A stretch of DNA of 40,640 nt from an uncultured Acidimicrobiales bacterium (GCA_938015575.1 CALLPT010000284.1:1-40640), one strand, 5' to 3'. Shown: positions 17,331 through 25,867, counted from the stretch's first letter. Notes: a model not told the origin generated them from the letters alone. Numbers and translations: made by a program.

Positions 17331-17606
17331 TCAGCTGCCGCTGGGAACCAGATCGGGGGTTTCCCGGCGCATGGTGTCGAGGACCTCGTTCACGCTCGGA
17401 TTCACCAGTGACGCGTTGGCGATGCGCACGGTCGGAACCGTCTCGTTGCCGTTGGCCACCGACCGTACAAACGCGGCGTGATCGTCGTCTTCCCAGATGT
17501 TCAATTTGGCGAAGGGAACGCCGGCGTCGGTCAACCCACGCTCGAGGCGCATGCAGAACGGGCAGCCCGGCCGCCAAAAGAAATCGATGTGATCAGGGTT
17601 GCTCAC
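17331..17606 (-). CDS. Glutaredoxin/mycoredoxin-like thiol oxidoreductase
   Basis: 91 residues. The start is the GTG at 17606, with AAGGAG six bases upstream; a longer ATG start at 17645 lacks such a site. Thioredoxin fold with the active-site motif FWRPGCPFC (about 10-18), the cis-proline block ETVPTVRI (about 55-62) and a C-terminal helix. Mycoredoxins use a CxxC of this type with mycothiol to reduce mixed disulfides in the cytosol; assignment as mycoredoxin rather than plain glutaredoxin is by similarity of the motif and the actinobacterial setting. It precedes the GT39-DUF2298 gene by nine bases. Confidence 0.88.
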   Translation of the reverse strand: MSNPDHIDFFWRPGCPFCMRLERGLTDAGVPFAKLNIWEDDDHAAFVRSVANGNETVPTVRIANASLVNPSVNEVLDTMRRETPDLVPSGS

Positions 17607-17631
17607 GTAGTGCTCCTTGTGCGACTCCGCA

Positions 17632-17637
17632 ACACTA
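17632..17637 (-). promoter_or_regulatory. -10 box for the glutaredoxin-like gene
   Basis: TAGTGT on the minus strand, 25 bases before the GTG start. Unlike most genes here, this one would have a leader with a ribosome binding site (AAGGAG). No clear -35 hexamer. Confidence 0.35.
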
Positions 17638-17708
17638 GCGACCATGACCCTGCCGCCCACCGCGCTCGCACCGTCGTTCCTCAGCTCGAGCGAAGCGGCC
17701 GTTCGCCG

Positions 17709-19466
17709 GTGATTCTCGTCGATGCACGAGGCATCACCCTGCGCCATGCGACCGGCACGCTGCTCGACGATGTCTCCATCACCATTAGCAGCGGCGACCG
17801 GCTCGGCGTCGTAGGCCACAACGGTGCCGGCAAGAGCACCCTGCTCGGTGTCCTGACCGGCCAGATCGAGGTCGACGAGGGGATCGTGCGCAACGAGAGC
17901 GGTGTCCGAATCGCGTCGCTTGCCCAGCGGCCCGTTTTCGACGACGTGACGGCTATCGAGGCGGTCGGCGATTCGTGGGAAGCCGCCGCGGTGCTCGACC
18001 GGCTCGGCCTGGGCGACCGGCTGGACCATCGGCTGTCCAACATGAGCGGCGGCGAGCAGCGCCGTGTTGCCCTCGCCCGAGCTCTGGTGACTCCTGCGGA
18101 CCTTTTGGTTCTCGATGAGCCGACGAACCACCTCGACATCGACGCAATCGACTGGCTCGAAGAGCGACTGAGCGGCTTCAAGGGCGGACTGCTGTGCGTG
18201 TCCCACGATCGGCACTTGCTCGATGCGGTCACGACTCGGGTGCTCGAGGTCGACAAGGGCAAGATTTACCTGCACGATGGCGGCTACCGCACCTATCTCG
18301 AAGGACGCGAGGCCCGGGTCGACGCCGCTGACAAGGCCGATGCTGTTCGCAAGAACCTCGCCAAGCGGGAAATGGAGTGGCTGCGCCGAGGTGCGCCCGC
18401 TCGCACCAGCAAGCCCAAGGCGCACATTCGTCGGGCCGAAGCCGCCCAACTCAAACGAGATGACCGCACATTGCGCGACGACCCGATGCTGTTGCACAGC
18501 GACACGCCGCGGTTGGGTAATCGTGTGGTCGAGCTCCACAACGTGAGCGTCGAGGCGGGCGGACGCACGCTCGTCGAGAACTTCACCCTTGAACTCGACC
18601 CAGTGGAGCGGCTCGGCATCGTCGGCCCCAACGGCACGGGAAAATCGACCCTGCTCGACGCCATGGCCAAACGCACCAAACCGAAGACGGGTTCGATCGA
18701 ACATGGCTCGACGGTGCGACTGGGCTACTTCGACCAACTCGGGCGCGACCTGGATCTCGATGCGCGGTTGATCGATCTGTTCAGCCAAGGCGGCGAGCCG
18801 GACTGGCGAGACAAGGCGTTGCTCGAACGGTTCTGGTTCGACGCGGCGACCCAGTACTCCCCCGTTCGCCAGCTCTCCGGGGGCGAACGGCGCCGGCTTC
18901 AACTGGTGTTGGTCTTGACAACCAACCCGAATGTGTTGTTCCTCGACGAGCCGACCAACGATCTCGATCTCGACACGCTGCGCGCCCTTGAGTCGTTCCT
19001 CGAGGACTGGCCCGGCGCGCTGGTGGCTGTCAGTCACGATCGGGCCTTTCTCGAGCGGGTGATGACCGATGTCATCGTCGTCGACGAGTCGACTCGCGCC
19101 GGCCGAGTGCCCGGAGGCTTTGCCGCCTGGCTCGAGGCCCGCCGCGCGAACCGTCGACGAGGTCACGCTGCGACGCGTACCGCCGAGGCCGCGGCGACCA
19201 AGCCCAAGGAGGCAAAGGCGGCCTCTGCCAGTGGCGACATCAGCACGGGCACACCGTCGAAATCGACGCTGCGCCATCAGCTCAAGCAGACCGACAAGGC
19301 CATGGCCAAGGCGCAGAAGCAGGTCGATGCGCTCAACGAGCGGCTTGCGGGCATCACCGACCATGCAGAACTGGCCGAGCTCGGCACGGAGCTCGCGGTG
19401 GCGCAGGGTGAGCTCAACTCGCTCGAAGATCAGTGGATGGAGCTATCGATCCAGCTTGAGTCGTAG
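17709..19466 (+). CDS. uup: ABC-F ATPase, Uup type
   Basis: 585 residues from the GTG at 17709. Two nucleotide-binding domains and no TM segment. First domain: Walker A GHNGAGKST (36-44), signature MSGGEQRR, Walker B VLDEPTNHLD. Second domain: Walker A GPNGTGKST (about 307-315), signature LSGGERRR, Walker B FLDEPTNDLD. A linker with KPKAHIRRAEA joins them, as in ABC-F ribosome factors. The C-terminal ~70 residues (from about TPSKSTLRHQLKQTDKAM) form a coiled coil, as in Uup, where it binds DNA or RNA. Known relatives act on the ribosome E site and affect 70S function or stalled ribosomes; an antibiotic-resistance role is not indicated. The ribosome binding site is weak, so the start is moderately certain. 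Confidence 0.9.
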   Translation: MILVDARGITLRHATGTLLDDVSITISSGDRLGVVGHNGAGKSTLLGVLTGQIEVDEGIVRNESGVRIASLAQRPVFDDVTAIEAVGDSWEAAAVLDRLGLGDRLDHRLSNMSGGEQRRVALARALVTPADLLVLDEPTNHLDIDAIDWLEERLSGFKGGLLCVSHDRHLLDAVTTRVLEVDKGKIYLHDGGYRTYLEGREARVDAADKADAVRKNLAKREMEWLRRGAPARTSKPKAHIRRAEAAQLKRDDRTLRDDPMLLHSDTPRLGNRVVELHNVSVEAGGRTLVENFTLELDPVERLGIVGPNGTGKSTLLDAMAKRTKPKTGSIEHGSTVRLGYFDQLGRDLDLDARLIDLFSQGGEPDWRDKALLERFWFDAATQYSPVRQLSGGERRRLQLVLVLTTNPNVLFLDEPTNDLDLDTLRALESFLEDWPGALVAVSHDRAFLERVMTDVIVVDESTRAGRVPGGFAAWLEARRANRRRGHAATRTAEAAATKPKEAKAASASGDISTGTPSKSTLRHQLKQTDKAMAKAQKQVDALNERLAGITDHAELAELGTELAVAQGELNSLEDQWMELSIQLES

Positions 19467-19528
19467 CCGGCTCGGCGTCTGTTCGGTCACTCGCCTCATT
19501 CGACGTCAGGAAAATGCGTTGGCCCGAA

Positions 19529-19534
19529 TAGGCT
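19529..19534 (+). promoter_or_regulatory. -10 box for nfuA, leaderless spacing
   Basis: TAGGCT followed by seven bases and the ATG of nfuA. There is no Shine-Dalgarno sequence between, so the transcript probably starts at or next to the start codon. Confidence 0.45.
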
Positions 19535-19541
19535 TTGGGGC

Positions 19542-20168
19542 ATGACCGACGTGGTGTCCACCGACGAAATCGTGCTCGACGTGAGCGAAGAGGCCTTGTT
19601 CAAGGTGCTCGACGTACGTGCAGCCGAGGAAGACGGCGATTCGCTCGGCCTTCGGGTCGAGGTCACTGGCGTGCAGGGCGTCGATTACGCCTACGACCTG
19701 GCGTTTGAGCCGGTCGCCGACGCCGACGAAACCGACATTATTTATCAGGTCGGCGAGCTGACCGTGGTGGTACCTGCAAACAGCGTCGACAAGCTGCGGG
19801 GCGCAACACTGGACCTGCCGAGCAACCCCATGCAGGGCGGCCTCGTGATCCGGAACCCGAACCGCCCGAACCCGTTGGGCGACGGCGACAAGATCGAGCT
19901 GTCCGGTTCCGTCGAGGAAAAGGTTCAGCAGCTGCTGACCCAGCAGATCAACCCATCGCTTGCCGCGCACGGCGGTTGGGCTGAGCTCGTCAAGGTCGAA
20001 GAGACCAACGTGTACCTGACCATGGGCGGCGGCTGCCAGGGCTGCGCAATGAGCGCGGCCACGCTGCGCGAAGGCATCACGGTGATGATCTCCGAGTTGA
20101 TCCCCGAGGTCACCGAGGTCATCGACACCACCGACCACAACGCCGGCGAGACTCCCTACTACCAGTAG
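19542..20168 (+). CDS. nfuA: Fe-S cluster carrier protein NfuA
   Basis: 208 residues. The N-terminal half (1-115) is a degenerate A-type (IscA/HesB-like) domain with no cysteines, ending in IRNPNRPNP. The C-terminal half is a NifU-like domain with GGGCQGCAMSAATLREGI, whose Cys165 and Cys168 would hold a 4Fe-4S cluster at a dimer interface. This two-domain layout is that of NfuA, which passes clusters to apo-enzymes in the cytosol, especially under oxidative stress. It follows uup on the same strand after about 75 bases but has its own -10 box. Confidence 0.93.
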   Translation: MTDVVSTDEIVLDVSEEALFKVLDVRAAEEDGDSLGLRVEVTGVQGVDYAYDLAFEPVADADETDIIYQVGELTVVVPANSVDKLRGATLDLPSNPMQGGLVIRNPNRPNPLGDGDKIELSGSVEEKVQQLLTQQINPSLAAHGGWAELVKVEETNVYLTMGGGCQGCAMSAATLREGITVMISELIPEVTEVIDTTDHNAGETPYYQ

Positions 20169-20216
20169 CCCTCAGCTCCCGCAGGTGCTGTTCCCGAGCG
20201 CCGCGGCGAACCACTC

Positions 20217-20900
20217 CTAGTCGTCGGTGTCGACGGTGCCGCCTTCGAGGTAGTCGAGGTGCGGGATCGGCTCGCCCGAGGTCCGCACTACACCAAGCAA
20301 GTTGGCGGCAATCCGGCGCAGGTATCGGAAGTAGATGGCAAGTGGCACGACCTCTCGCCCCGGGCGCTCCGAGGTCATGAACGAGTCGATCTTTTCCTGG
20401 TAGCCGGCCGTGATCGCGTCGACTCGCGATGCGAAATCGTCGATGTCGGCCTCGTCATCATCGGAAGCAGCAAGCAGCTCCCCAGCTTCGGCGAAAAGGG
20501 TGGAAAGCACCTGACGTTCGGCCAGCAATGCTTCGGTCTCGTCGGTGTCGGCGAGGGTGACGCCGTTCTCGGACAGTTCGAGAATGTTCTTCGCCTGGTC
20601 TCCGATGCGTTCGATCTTTTTGAGCAAAAGCGTGAACCCGAGCACCGACCCGATGTCGGCACCGCCCTTGACCGTGACATGCACAACGAGCTCGCTGCGC
20701 AGCTCCTGCTCAGCGAGGTTGATCCGCTGATCGGTGTCGCGAATGTCCTGGGCGACGGTCTCGGGCTCGGCCTTGGTCAGCAGGGCCAACGTTGCCAGGT
20801 CGAACGAGTGCCGAGCGTCGGCAAGCATCGCGATCGATCGCGTGACGATGTGTTCGAAGTCTCCATCGCCGGAGCTTCCTCGAAAGAATGCGAGAACCAT
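20217..20900 (-). CDS. PhoU-domain protein linked to the phosphate cotransporter
   Basis: 227 residues, all-helical. Contains a PhoU-type motif ERIGDQAKNILEL (about 113-125), which in PhoU proteins helps bind metal clusters, and a second helical bundle. In this family the protein restrains phosphate uptake. The ATG lies 12 bases after the cotransporter stop, so the two form one operon. Many NptA-type transporters carry a PhoU domain fused to the C-terminus; here it is a separate gene. It is not the PhoU of a Pst operon, since no pst genes are nearby. Confidence 0.85.
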   Translation of the reverse strand: MVLAFFRGSSGDGDFEHIVTRSIAMLADARHSFDLATLALLTKAEPETVAQDIRDTDQRINLAEQELRSELVVHVTVKGGADIGSVLGFTLLLKKIERIGDQAKNILELSENGVTLADTDETEALLAERQVLSTLFAEAGELLAASDDDEADIDDFASRVDAITAGYQEKIDSFMTSERPGREVVPLAIYFRYLRRIAANLLGVVRTSGEPIPHLDYLEGGTVDTDD

Positions 20901-20912
20901 GGAACGGACCTT

Positions 20913-22052
20913 TCAGCCGAGAACGGCGACGCCGATGAGGGGCAGGACAATGAACACGAAGGCAACGTAGGCGACGGCCAGGGTGCGCCGCTCGACGGCT
21001 ACTTGGGCCAGCTTCTCGGCGCCGAGCACCGGTAGATCTCGAGCGAGCGGAATGATGTAGAGCAAGAAGATGCCCATGACGTTGAACGTCGTGTGGGCCA
21101 GCGCGACGGTCAATGATTCTGGGCTCGACGCGGCAAGCGACGCGAGCAATGCCGTGATGGTCGTGCCGACATTCGCGCCCAGTGTCACCGGATAGGCATT
21201 TCGCAGCGCGATCACGCCGGCGCCGGCAAGAGGAATCAGGATCGATGTCGTGATGCTCGACGACTGGACGGCAATGGTGATGACCAGGCCGAGCAGCAGC
21301 GCGACGGAACCACCGCCGCGGCTCAGCATCGCGTTGACCGAACGTTCCACCCGGTCCGCGACGAGCGCCCGCATGTTCCGGGTGATGAGGGCCAAGGCCA
21401 TCAGAATGATCACGAGCCCGGTTGCGACCATGAGGCCACCTTGGACATTGCCGCTGGTTCCAACGGCTTCCCAGAAGTCCTTGAGCCACCCGACCGGTTC
21501 CTTGACCCACGCCTTGATCGGGCTCTTCCACTCGGTGCCCGATGCACCGACGAGGCGTTCGCTAATGGCCTCGGCGGTCCCACTGATCACGCCAGTGATG
21601 AGCTCGATCGGCAAGAGCAATGCCACTGCGAGCACATTGAAGAAGTCGTGGACCGTCGCCGCGGCGAAGGCCCGCCGGAATTCGCCCGACTGGCGGATGT
21701 GACCGAGCGACACCAGGGTGTTCGTGACCGTCGTACCGATGTTCGCGCCCATCACCATGGGGACCGCATCGTCGACGCCGAGGGCCCCAGAGGCGACGAG
21801 GCCGACAATGACCGATGTCGATGCCGATGACGACTGCACCAGCACGGTGCCGAGAATGCCGATGCACAACGCAGCGAGTGGGTTACTCGCAGCCGAGAAC
21901 AGGCTCTCCTGCGTGTCCTCGCCCATGATCTTGATGCCCGATTCAAGCGACGAGACACCGACCAGGAAGATGTAGATCAGGCCAACGACGAGCGCTGACT
22001 GCAAGGGGCCACGAAGGTCGAGCGATGACGGTGAAGACGTGTCGACGGTCAC
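20913..22052 (-). CDS. Na+/phosphate cotransporter, NptA/PF02690 family
   Basis: 379 residues from a GTG start. Two inverted repeats each carry the family hallmark: QSSSASTS (73-80) and QSSSITTS (263-270), which line the Na+/Pi site in this family, with GANIGTT and GANVGTT motifs about 30 residues further on. Hydrophobic segments surround each. The usual fused C-terminal PhoU domain is absent and is supplied by the next gene. Expected role: sodium-driven phosphate uptake across the cytoplasmic membrane, suited to marine or other sodium-containing water (inference). Confidence 0.93.
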   Translation of the reverse strand: MTVDTSSPSSLDLRGPLQSALVVGLIYIFLVGVSSLESGIKIMGEDTQESLFSAASNPLAALCIGILGTVLVQSSSASTSVIVGLVASGALGVDDAVPMVMGANIGTTVTNTLVSLGHIRQSGEFRRAFAAATVHDFFNVLAVALLLPIELITGVISGTAEAISERLVGASGTEWKSPIKAWVKEPVGWLKDFWEAVGTSGNVQGGLMVATGLVIILMALALITRNMRALVADRVERSVNAMLSRGGGSVALLLGLVITIAVQSSSITTSILIPLAGAGVIALRNAYPVTLGANVGTTITALLASLAASSPESLTVALAHTTFNVMGIFLLYIIPLARDLPVLGAEKLAQVAVERRTLAVAYVAFVFIVLPLIGVAVLG

Positions 22053-22061
22053 AGAGCGCAG

Positions 22062-22067
22062 ACGCTA
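22062..22067 (-). promoter_or_regulatory. -10 box for the phosphate cotransporter, leaderless spacing
   Basis: TAGCGT on the minus strand, nine bases before the GTG start, with no Shine-Dalgarno sequence. No convincing -35. Confidence 0.4.
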
Positions 22068-22110
22068 ACCCGAAACACTTTCGACTGCACGGATTCGTCA
22101 GATGGCGGGT

Positions 22111-22740
22111 TCACGCTGGCGCGGGCGAAGATCCCAGCAACCGCGCCGCCAGTTCGTCGGCGACCTCGTCGAGGTCCTGGTCGGCCCCGACGACTTGATT
22201 CGCGTACTGCGCGCTGGGCTGCACGAACTCGTCGTGCATAGGAGCGACCGTGGCATTCCATTGGGCGCGCACGCTCGCTTCGGTCCGACCGCGCTCGACG
22301 ACATCACGACGGACGCGGCGCTCCAGACGCAGATCCGCGTCGACATCGATGAAAACGAGGTGGTCGCATACGGCGCGCACACTTGCGAGGGCGAGCAGGT
22401 GGATGCCTTCGGCCACGATGACCGGCCGCGAAGCCACCGGCAGGACCTCGGCGGAGCGGGTGTGCGTGGCGAAGTCATACACGGGCGCATCGATGTCGGT
22501 TCCGCTACGAAGCGCGGCCAGGTCACGGACGAACAGGTCGACTTCGAGCGAGTCCGGATGGTCGAAGTTGACCACGGCTCGTTCCTCGTCGCTGAGATGC
22601 GACAAGTCCCGGTAGTACCAGTCGATCGTGTGATGCGTTCCCTTGTCTCCAAGGCGTTCGAGCAGGGCAACGGCCAGTGTCGTCTTGCCTGCACCTGACC
22701 CACCAGAGATCGCGCACACCTGAACCCCGGAGCTCCCCAC
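22111..22740 (-). CDS. udk: Uridine kinase-like nucleoside kinase
   Basis: 209 residues. P-loop GGSGAGKTT (13-21), then DWYYRDLSHLSDEER and NFDHPDSLEVD, the uridine/cytidine kinase pattern that holds the nucleoside, PVYDFATHTR, EGIHLL, and RRVRRDVVERGRT for the lid. Uridine kinase phosphorylates uridine or cytidine with ATP or GTP in pyrimidine salvage. The C-terminus is short and variable. GTG start with a leaderless-type -10 box; next to unrelated genes. Specificity within the PRK/UK family is by motif only. Confidence 0.85.
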   Translation of the reverse strand: MGSSGVQVCAISGGSGAGKTTLAVALLERLGDKGTHHTIDWYYRDLSHLSDEERAVVNFDHPDSLEVDLFVRDLAALRSGTDIDAPVYDFATHTRSAEVLPVASRPVIVAEGIHLLALASVRAVCDHLVFIDVDADLRLERRVRRDVVERGRTEASVRAQWNATVAPMHDEFVQPSAQYANQVVGADQDLDEVADELAARLLGSSPAPA

Positions 22741-22748
22741 GGGCGATC

Positions 22749-22754
22749 AAGCTA
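22749..22754 (-). promoter_or_regulatory. -10 box for udk, leaderless spacing
   Basis: TAGCTT on the minus strand, eight bases before the GTG start, with no Shine-Dalgarno sequence between. Confidence 0.45.
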
Positions 22755-22803
22755 GCCCGCTCGGCGCCCTGGCAGCGCTCAGATGCAACGGAAATGTGCC
22801 GAA

Positions 22804-22828
22804 GTGAACCTAACCTCGCTTCGTTCAC
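22804..22828 (+). promoter_or_regulatory. Candidate promoter with an inverted repeat round the -10 box
   Basis: GTGAAC (22804-22809) and its complement GTTCAC (22823-22828) flank TAACCT (22811-22816), a possible -10 box for the DUF2510 gene. The stretch AACCTAACCT resembles one half of an IdeR/DtxR iron box, but the second half does not match. A bound repressor would cover the -10 box. Confidence 0.25.
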
Positions 22829-22845
22829 CTTTTTCGGAGATCGCA

Positions 22846-24246
22846 ATGACACCAGACTGGTACGTCGACCCACTTGGTCGCTACGAAGGTCGCTACTTCG
22901 ACGGCGAGCGCTGGACCGCGCAAGTGAAGGATCGCGGTCGCCTGGTCATCGACCCCGACTGGGATCGTCCGATCGCTGCCACCACGGATGCCGCCGGGTC
23001 GAACCAGATCGGCGATGGCCAGACAGGCGAGAACGAGACCGGCGCGGGTCCATCCGCTACTCCTGAGTTCGACACCAACGATCACAACGCCGTTGAGCCG
23101 ATCTCGACCGGCGCGGTCCTGGTCGAAGAGACGCCGGTGGCGGCCGGAGGCATGGACTTTTCGCAAGAGTCCCCGACTCGCCAAGTGGCGGTGCTCGAAG
23201 CCCCAGAACTCGCAGCCCCAGAACTGGCAGTCGTCAACGAGCAACCCTCCACGGTCGCCGATGGCATCGAGGTCGACGACGACAGCGACTCGAGCAACCG
23301 TCGTTGGCTGTACATCCTCGGATTGGCAATCTTGGCGCTGGCTGTCTTGTTGATCCTGCTCCCCCGGCTGCTCGGCGGGGACGATGTGGCGAGCACCGAC
23401 GACACGCCGACGAATGTTGTCTCTCCGGACGACGGCACCGAGGCAAGCGACGCGGGAGCCGACGAAGGCGCGCTTCCAGCTACCGACCCCGAACCAGACA
23501 GCACTGACCCCGACAGCACTGACCCCGACAGCACCGAACCAGAGAGTGCAGATCCGGTCGACGACAATGCCGACGCCAGCGGCACCGAAGCGCCCGCCGA
23601 CACGACGACCGCCGAGGATCCCGACCCAACCAACGACACCGATCCGGGGACAGACGACACCACTGATGACGGCACGCCCGCCGTGAGCGACCAGGGCAGC
23701 GATGCGCTCAACGTTGGGTCCCTCGAAATCCTGAACGCCAAGCCGGTGCTACGCGACTTGGCGATTTGGCATGAGAGCTCGCTCGGCGACCGCGCCTTTA
23801 CGTTGGGGCCCGATGCTGGCTGTTGGCTCGGCAGCATCGGCGAAGCCGTCGTCCAAAACGCCCATTGCGGCCCGGTGGCGTCGACCCCTGGCGCTGAGCG
23901 CCAATTCGATCTCATCCCGTTGCGGTTCGAAGACGTCGAAGACGGCGTCATCCAGATTCGTCCGGTCACCGACGCCGTCGTCATCGACGCTGTACTGCCG
24001 AACGGCCTGGAACTCATCGGCGCCGACGGACCCGTCGACCCGACCACGTTGTCCCCGGCGACAGCCACGACGGCGCCAACGGAGAGCGACGCCCCCGAGG
24101 GCGACGACACATCCGAAAGCGACGCCGACGCGACCGATGACGGCGCTGGCGATGATCCGAGCGAGAGCGACAACGACGCGGGCGACGCGGGCGAAGAAGA
24201 ACCGGCCGAGCGCGGCAGCCGCGGCGGGCGCGCACAAGGCGACTGA
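22846..24246 (+). CDS. DUF2510-domain membrane protein with acidic low-complexity regions
   Basis: 466 residues from the ATG at 22846, six bases after GGAG. The N-terminus is a DUF2510 module (TPDWYVDPLGRYEGRYFDGERWT), a short Trp-rich element found at the cytosolic end of many actinobacterial membrane proteins. One TM segment follows (WLYILGLAILALAVLLILL, about 150-170). After it comes a long Asp/Ser/Thr/Pro linker with DPDST repeats, then about 110 residues of possible folded domain with two cysteines (AGCWLGSIGE, NAHCGPVAS), and an acidic tail ending in a basic RGGRAQGD. Outside orientation of the C-terminus is inferred. Function unknown. Confidence 0.85.
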   Translation: MTPDWYVDPLGRYEGRYFDGERWTAQVKDRGRLVIDPDWDRPIAATTDAAGSNQIGDGQTGENETGAGPSATPEFDTNDHNAVEPISTGAVLVEETPVAAGGMDFSQESPTRQVAVLEAPELAAPELAVVNEQPSTVADGIEVDDDSDSSNRRWLYILGLAILALAVLLILLPRLLGGDDVASTDDTPTNVVSPDDGTEASDAGADEGALPATDPEPDSTDPDSTDPDSTEPESADPVDDNADASGTEAPADTTTAEDPDPTNDTDPGTDDTTDDGTPAVSDQGSDALNVGSLEILNAKPVLRDLAIWHESSLGDRAFTLGPDAGCWLGSIGEAVVQNAHCGPVASTPGAERQFDLIPLRFEDVEDGVIQIRPVTDAVVIDAVLPNGLELIGADGPVDPTTLSPATATTAPTESDAPEGDDTSESDADATDDGAGDDPSESDNDAGDAGEEEPAERGSRGGRAQGD

Positions 24247-24281
24247 TCCGCACGCTCCCGGCACTTCGTTGTCGGGGTGGC

Positions 24282-25496
24282 CTAGACGCCCGCGACCACT
24301 CCGCGGTCGTGGAGCCCACCGATTTCGCCCGCCGAGAGGCCCAGGACTTCGTCGAGCACCTCGTCGGTGTGTTGGCCAAGCTTTGGCGCGACCGGGACCG
24401 GTCGATGCTCAGCGGCGGCGAACCGCAGCGGCGTGTCTGCGCTCAGGATTGAACCGACGCCAGGCTGGTCCACCCGCTGAAACATCGGATTTTCGGTCGA
24501 ACATCGAGGGTCCTCGCGCACCATGCCCAAGAAGTCTCGGTAGCGCCCCCAGCAACAACCGTGAGCCTCGAGTGCTTCGCCGACCTCGCCGATCGTGTGA
24601 GCACTTGCCCATGCTTCGATCAGCGCAAAGAGCCGGTCGCGGTGCTCGAAGCGTTGCCCTTCGTCACCGAAGTCGCAGCCGAGTTCGGCAGCGAGCGCGT
24701 CGATGGCCTCGGTCGTGCCGGTGGCTTCTTGCATCGAGGACCACTGTTTGGGGCTGATCGCAATCACGATGAATCGCTCGCCATCGGCGGTCAGGAAATC
24801 ACGGCCGAACGCCCCGTAGAGCGCATTGCCGATGCGTGGGCGCTGCTCGCCCAGCACCTCGGCCTCGGCGACGTGCCCCATGTTCGCCACCGTCGACATC
24901 GCGACATCGCTGAGGGCCAAATTGATGAGTTGTCCCTCGCCGGTGCGATTGCGATGTCGTTCGGCGGCCACGATTCCCAAGGCTGCCTGCTGGCCACAGA
25001 TCACGTCCCAGGCCGGAAGCACATGGTTGACCGGTTCGCTGTCGCCCGCGGGACCGGTGGCCGACGGGTAGCCGACCGCGGCGTTGACGGTGTAGTCAAC
25101 GGCGGTGGTTCCGTCGGGGCTTCCGGTGATCGCCATCATGATGAGGTCGGCGCGCCGGGCTTGGAGGGCCTGGTAGTCGAGCCAACCGCGTGCCGGAAAG
25201 TTGGTGAGGAAAACGCCGCGGTCGTTGCCCGGCGCCGTGATCAACGCCTGAGCGAGCTCGCGTCCTTCCTCGGACCGAAGATCGAGTTGGATCGAGCGCT
25301 TGCCCTTGTTCAGCGAAGCCCAGTAGATCGACGTGCCCGACTCCGCGAGCGGCCAGCGCGTGTAGTCGATGCCGCCACCGATCGGATCGAACCGGATCAC
25401 GTCGGCACCGAGCAAGGCAAGGTGCATGCCGCCCGATGGCGCGGCGACAAAGGCGGAACCTTCGATCACCCGCAGCCCGTCGAGCATGGCCGTCAT
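24282..25496 (-). CDS. mct: 2-methylfumaryl-CoA isomerase (mesaconyl-CoA C1-C4 CoA transferase), class III CoA-transferase
   Basis: 404 residues, start ATG overlapping the previous stop (ATGA). CaiB/BaiF fold with GSAFVAAPSGGM, GADVIRFDPIGGGIDYTRWP, LNKGKRSI, TNFPARGWL, DYTVNA, NHVLPAWDV (D164 at the catalytic Asp position of class III CoA-transferases), GNALYGAFGRDF, NPMFQRVDQPG and a final LHDRGVVAG. From memory these blocks match the Chloroflexus aurantiacus Mct along the full length, far more closely than formyl-CoA transferase or racemases. Mct moves CoA within mesaconyl-CoA from C1 to C4 in the 3-hydroxypropionate bicycle. The partner enzymes (malyl/citramalyl-CoA lyase, mesaconyl-CoA hydratases) are not in this window, so a glyoxylate or propionate assimilation role is possible instead of full CO2 fixation. 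Confidence 0.85.
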   Translation of the reverse strand: MTAMLDGLRVIEGSAFVAAPSGGMHLALLGADVIRFDPIGGGIDYTRWPLAESGTSIYWASLNKGKRSIQLDLRSEEGRELAQALITAPGNDRGVFLTNFPARGWLDYQALQARRADLIMMAITGSPDGTTAVDYTVNAAVGYPSATGPAGDSEPVNHVLPAWDVICGQQAALGIVAAERHRNRTGEGQLINLALSDVAMSTVANMGHVAEAEVLGEQRPRIGNALYGAFGRDFLTADGERFIVIAISPKQWSSMQEATGTTEAIDALAAELGCDFGDEGQRFEHRDRLFALIEAWASAHTIGEVGEALEAHGCCWGRYRDFLGMVREDPRCSTENPMFQRVDQPGVGSILSADTPLRFAAAEHRPVPVAPKLGQHTDEVLDEVLGLSAGEIGGLHDRGVVAGV

Positions 25497-25867
25497 TCGC
25501 CTACTCCGGCGTCGGCCGCAAACTCTTGGAGTTCTCGCAGGCTCATCCATTCGAGTGATGCTGCGTGGGTGGCGGCCAGCACGACCTGGGGCGCCGCACC
25601 GGCGTCGTAGGCCTCTTTCCAACGCGGGGCACACAGGCACCACTGGTCGCCTGGCCTCAGTCCCTCGAACCCGTACTGGGGCATTGGCGTGGACAAGTCG
25701 TTCCCGGCCTCCTTTGAAAAGGCGAGGAACTCGGCCGTCATGATCGCGCACACGGTGTGTACCCCATGATCGCCGGCGCCGGTGTCGCAGCAGCCGTTGC
25801 GGTAGAAGCCGGTCAGCGGATCTCGGCTGCAGTCCAAGAGGTCGGTGCCGAGCACGTTTTTTGCCAT
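25493..25867 (-). CDS. DUF2237 family protein
   Basis: 124 residues from the ATG at 25867. Matches the DUF2237 pattern through its length: KNVLGTDLLDCSRDPLTGF, YRNGCCDTG, GVHTVCAIMTAEFL, GNDLSTP, GDQWCLCAPRW and LAATHAASLEWM. The conserved Cys (CC, C, CLC) and His suggest metal binding or redox chemistry, but the family has no established function. The stop overlaps the mct start by four bases, so the two are co-translated. The start is moderately sure, as no ribosome binding site is seen. Confidence 0.87.
   Translation of the reverse strand: MAKNVLGTDLLDCSRDPLTGFYRNGCCDTGAGDHGVHTVCAIMTAEFLAFSKEAGNDLSTPMPQYGFEGLRPGDQWCLCAPRWKEAYDAGAAPQVVLAATHAASLEWMSLRELQEFAADAGVGE

Noticed and set aside
17331-19364. 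A 677-codon minus-strand open frame opposite the Uup gene
   Set aside because: Only its last 91 codons (17331-17606) are a real glutaredoxin-like gene with a ribosome binding site. The rest mirrors the ABC-F gene and has no recognisable domain.
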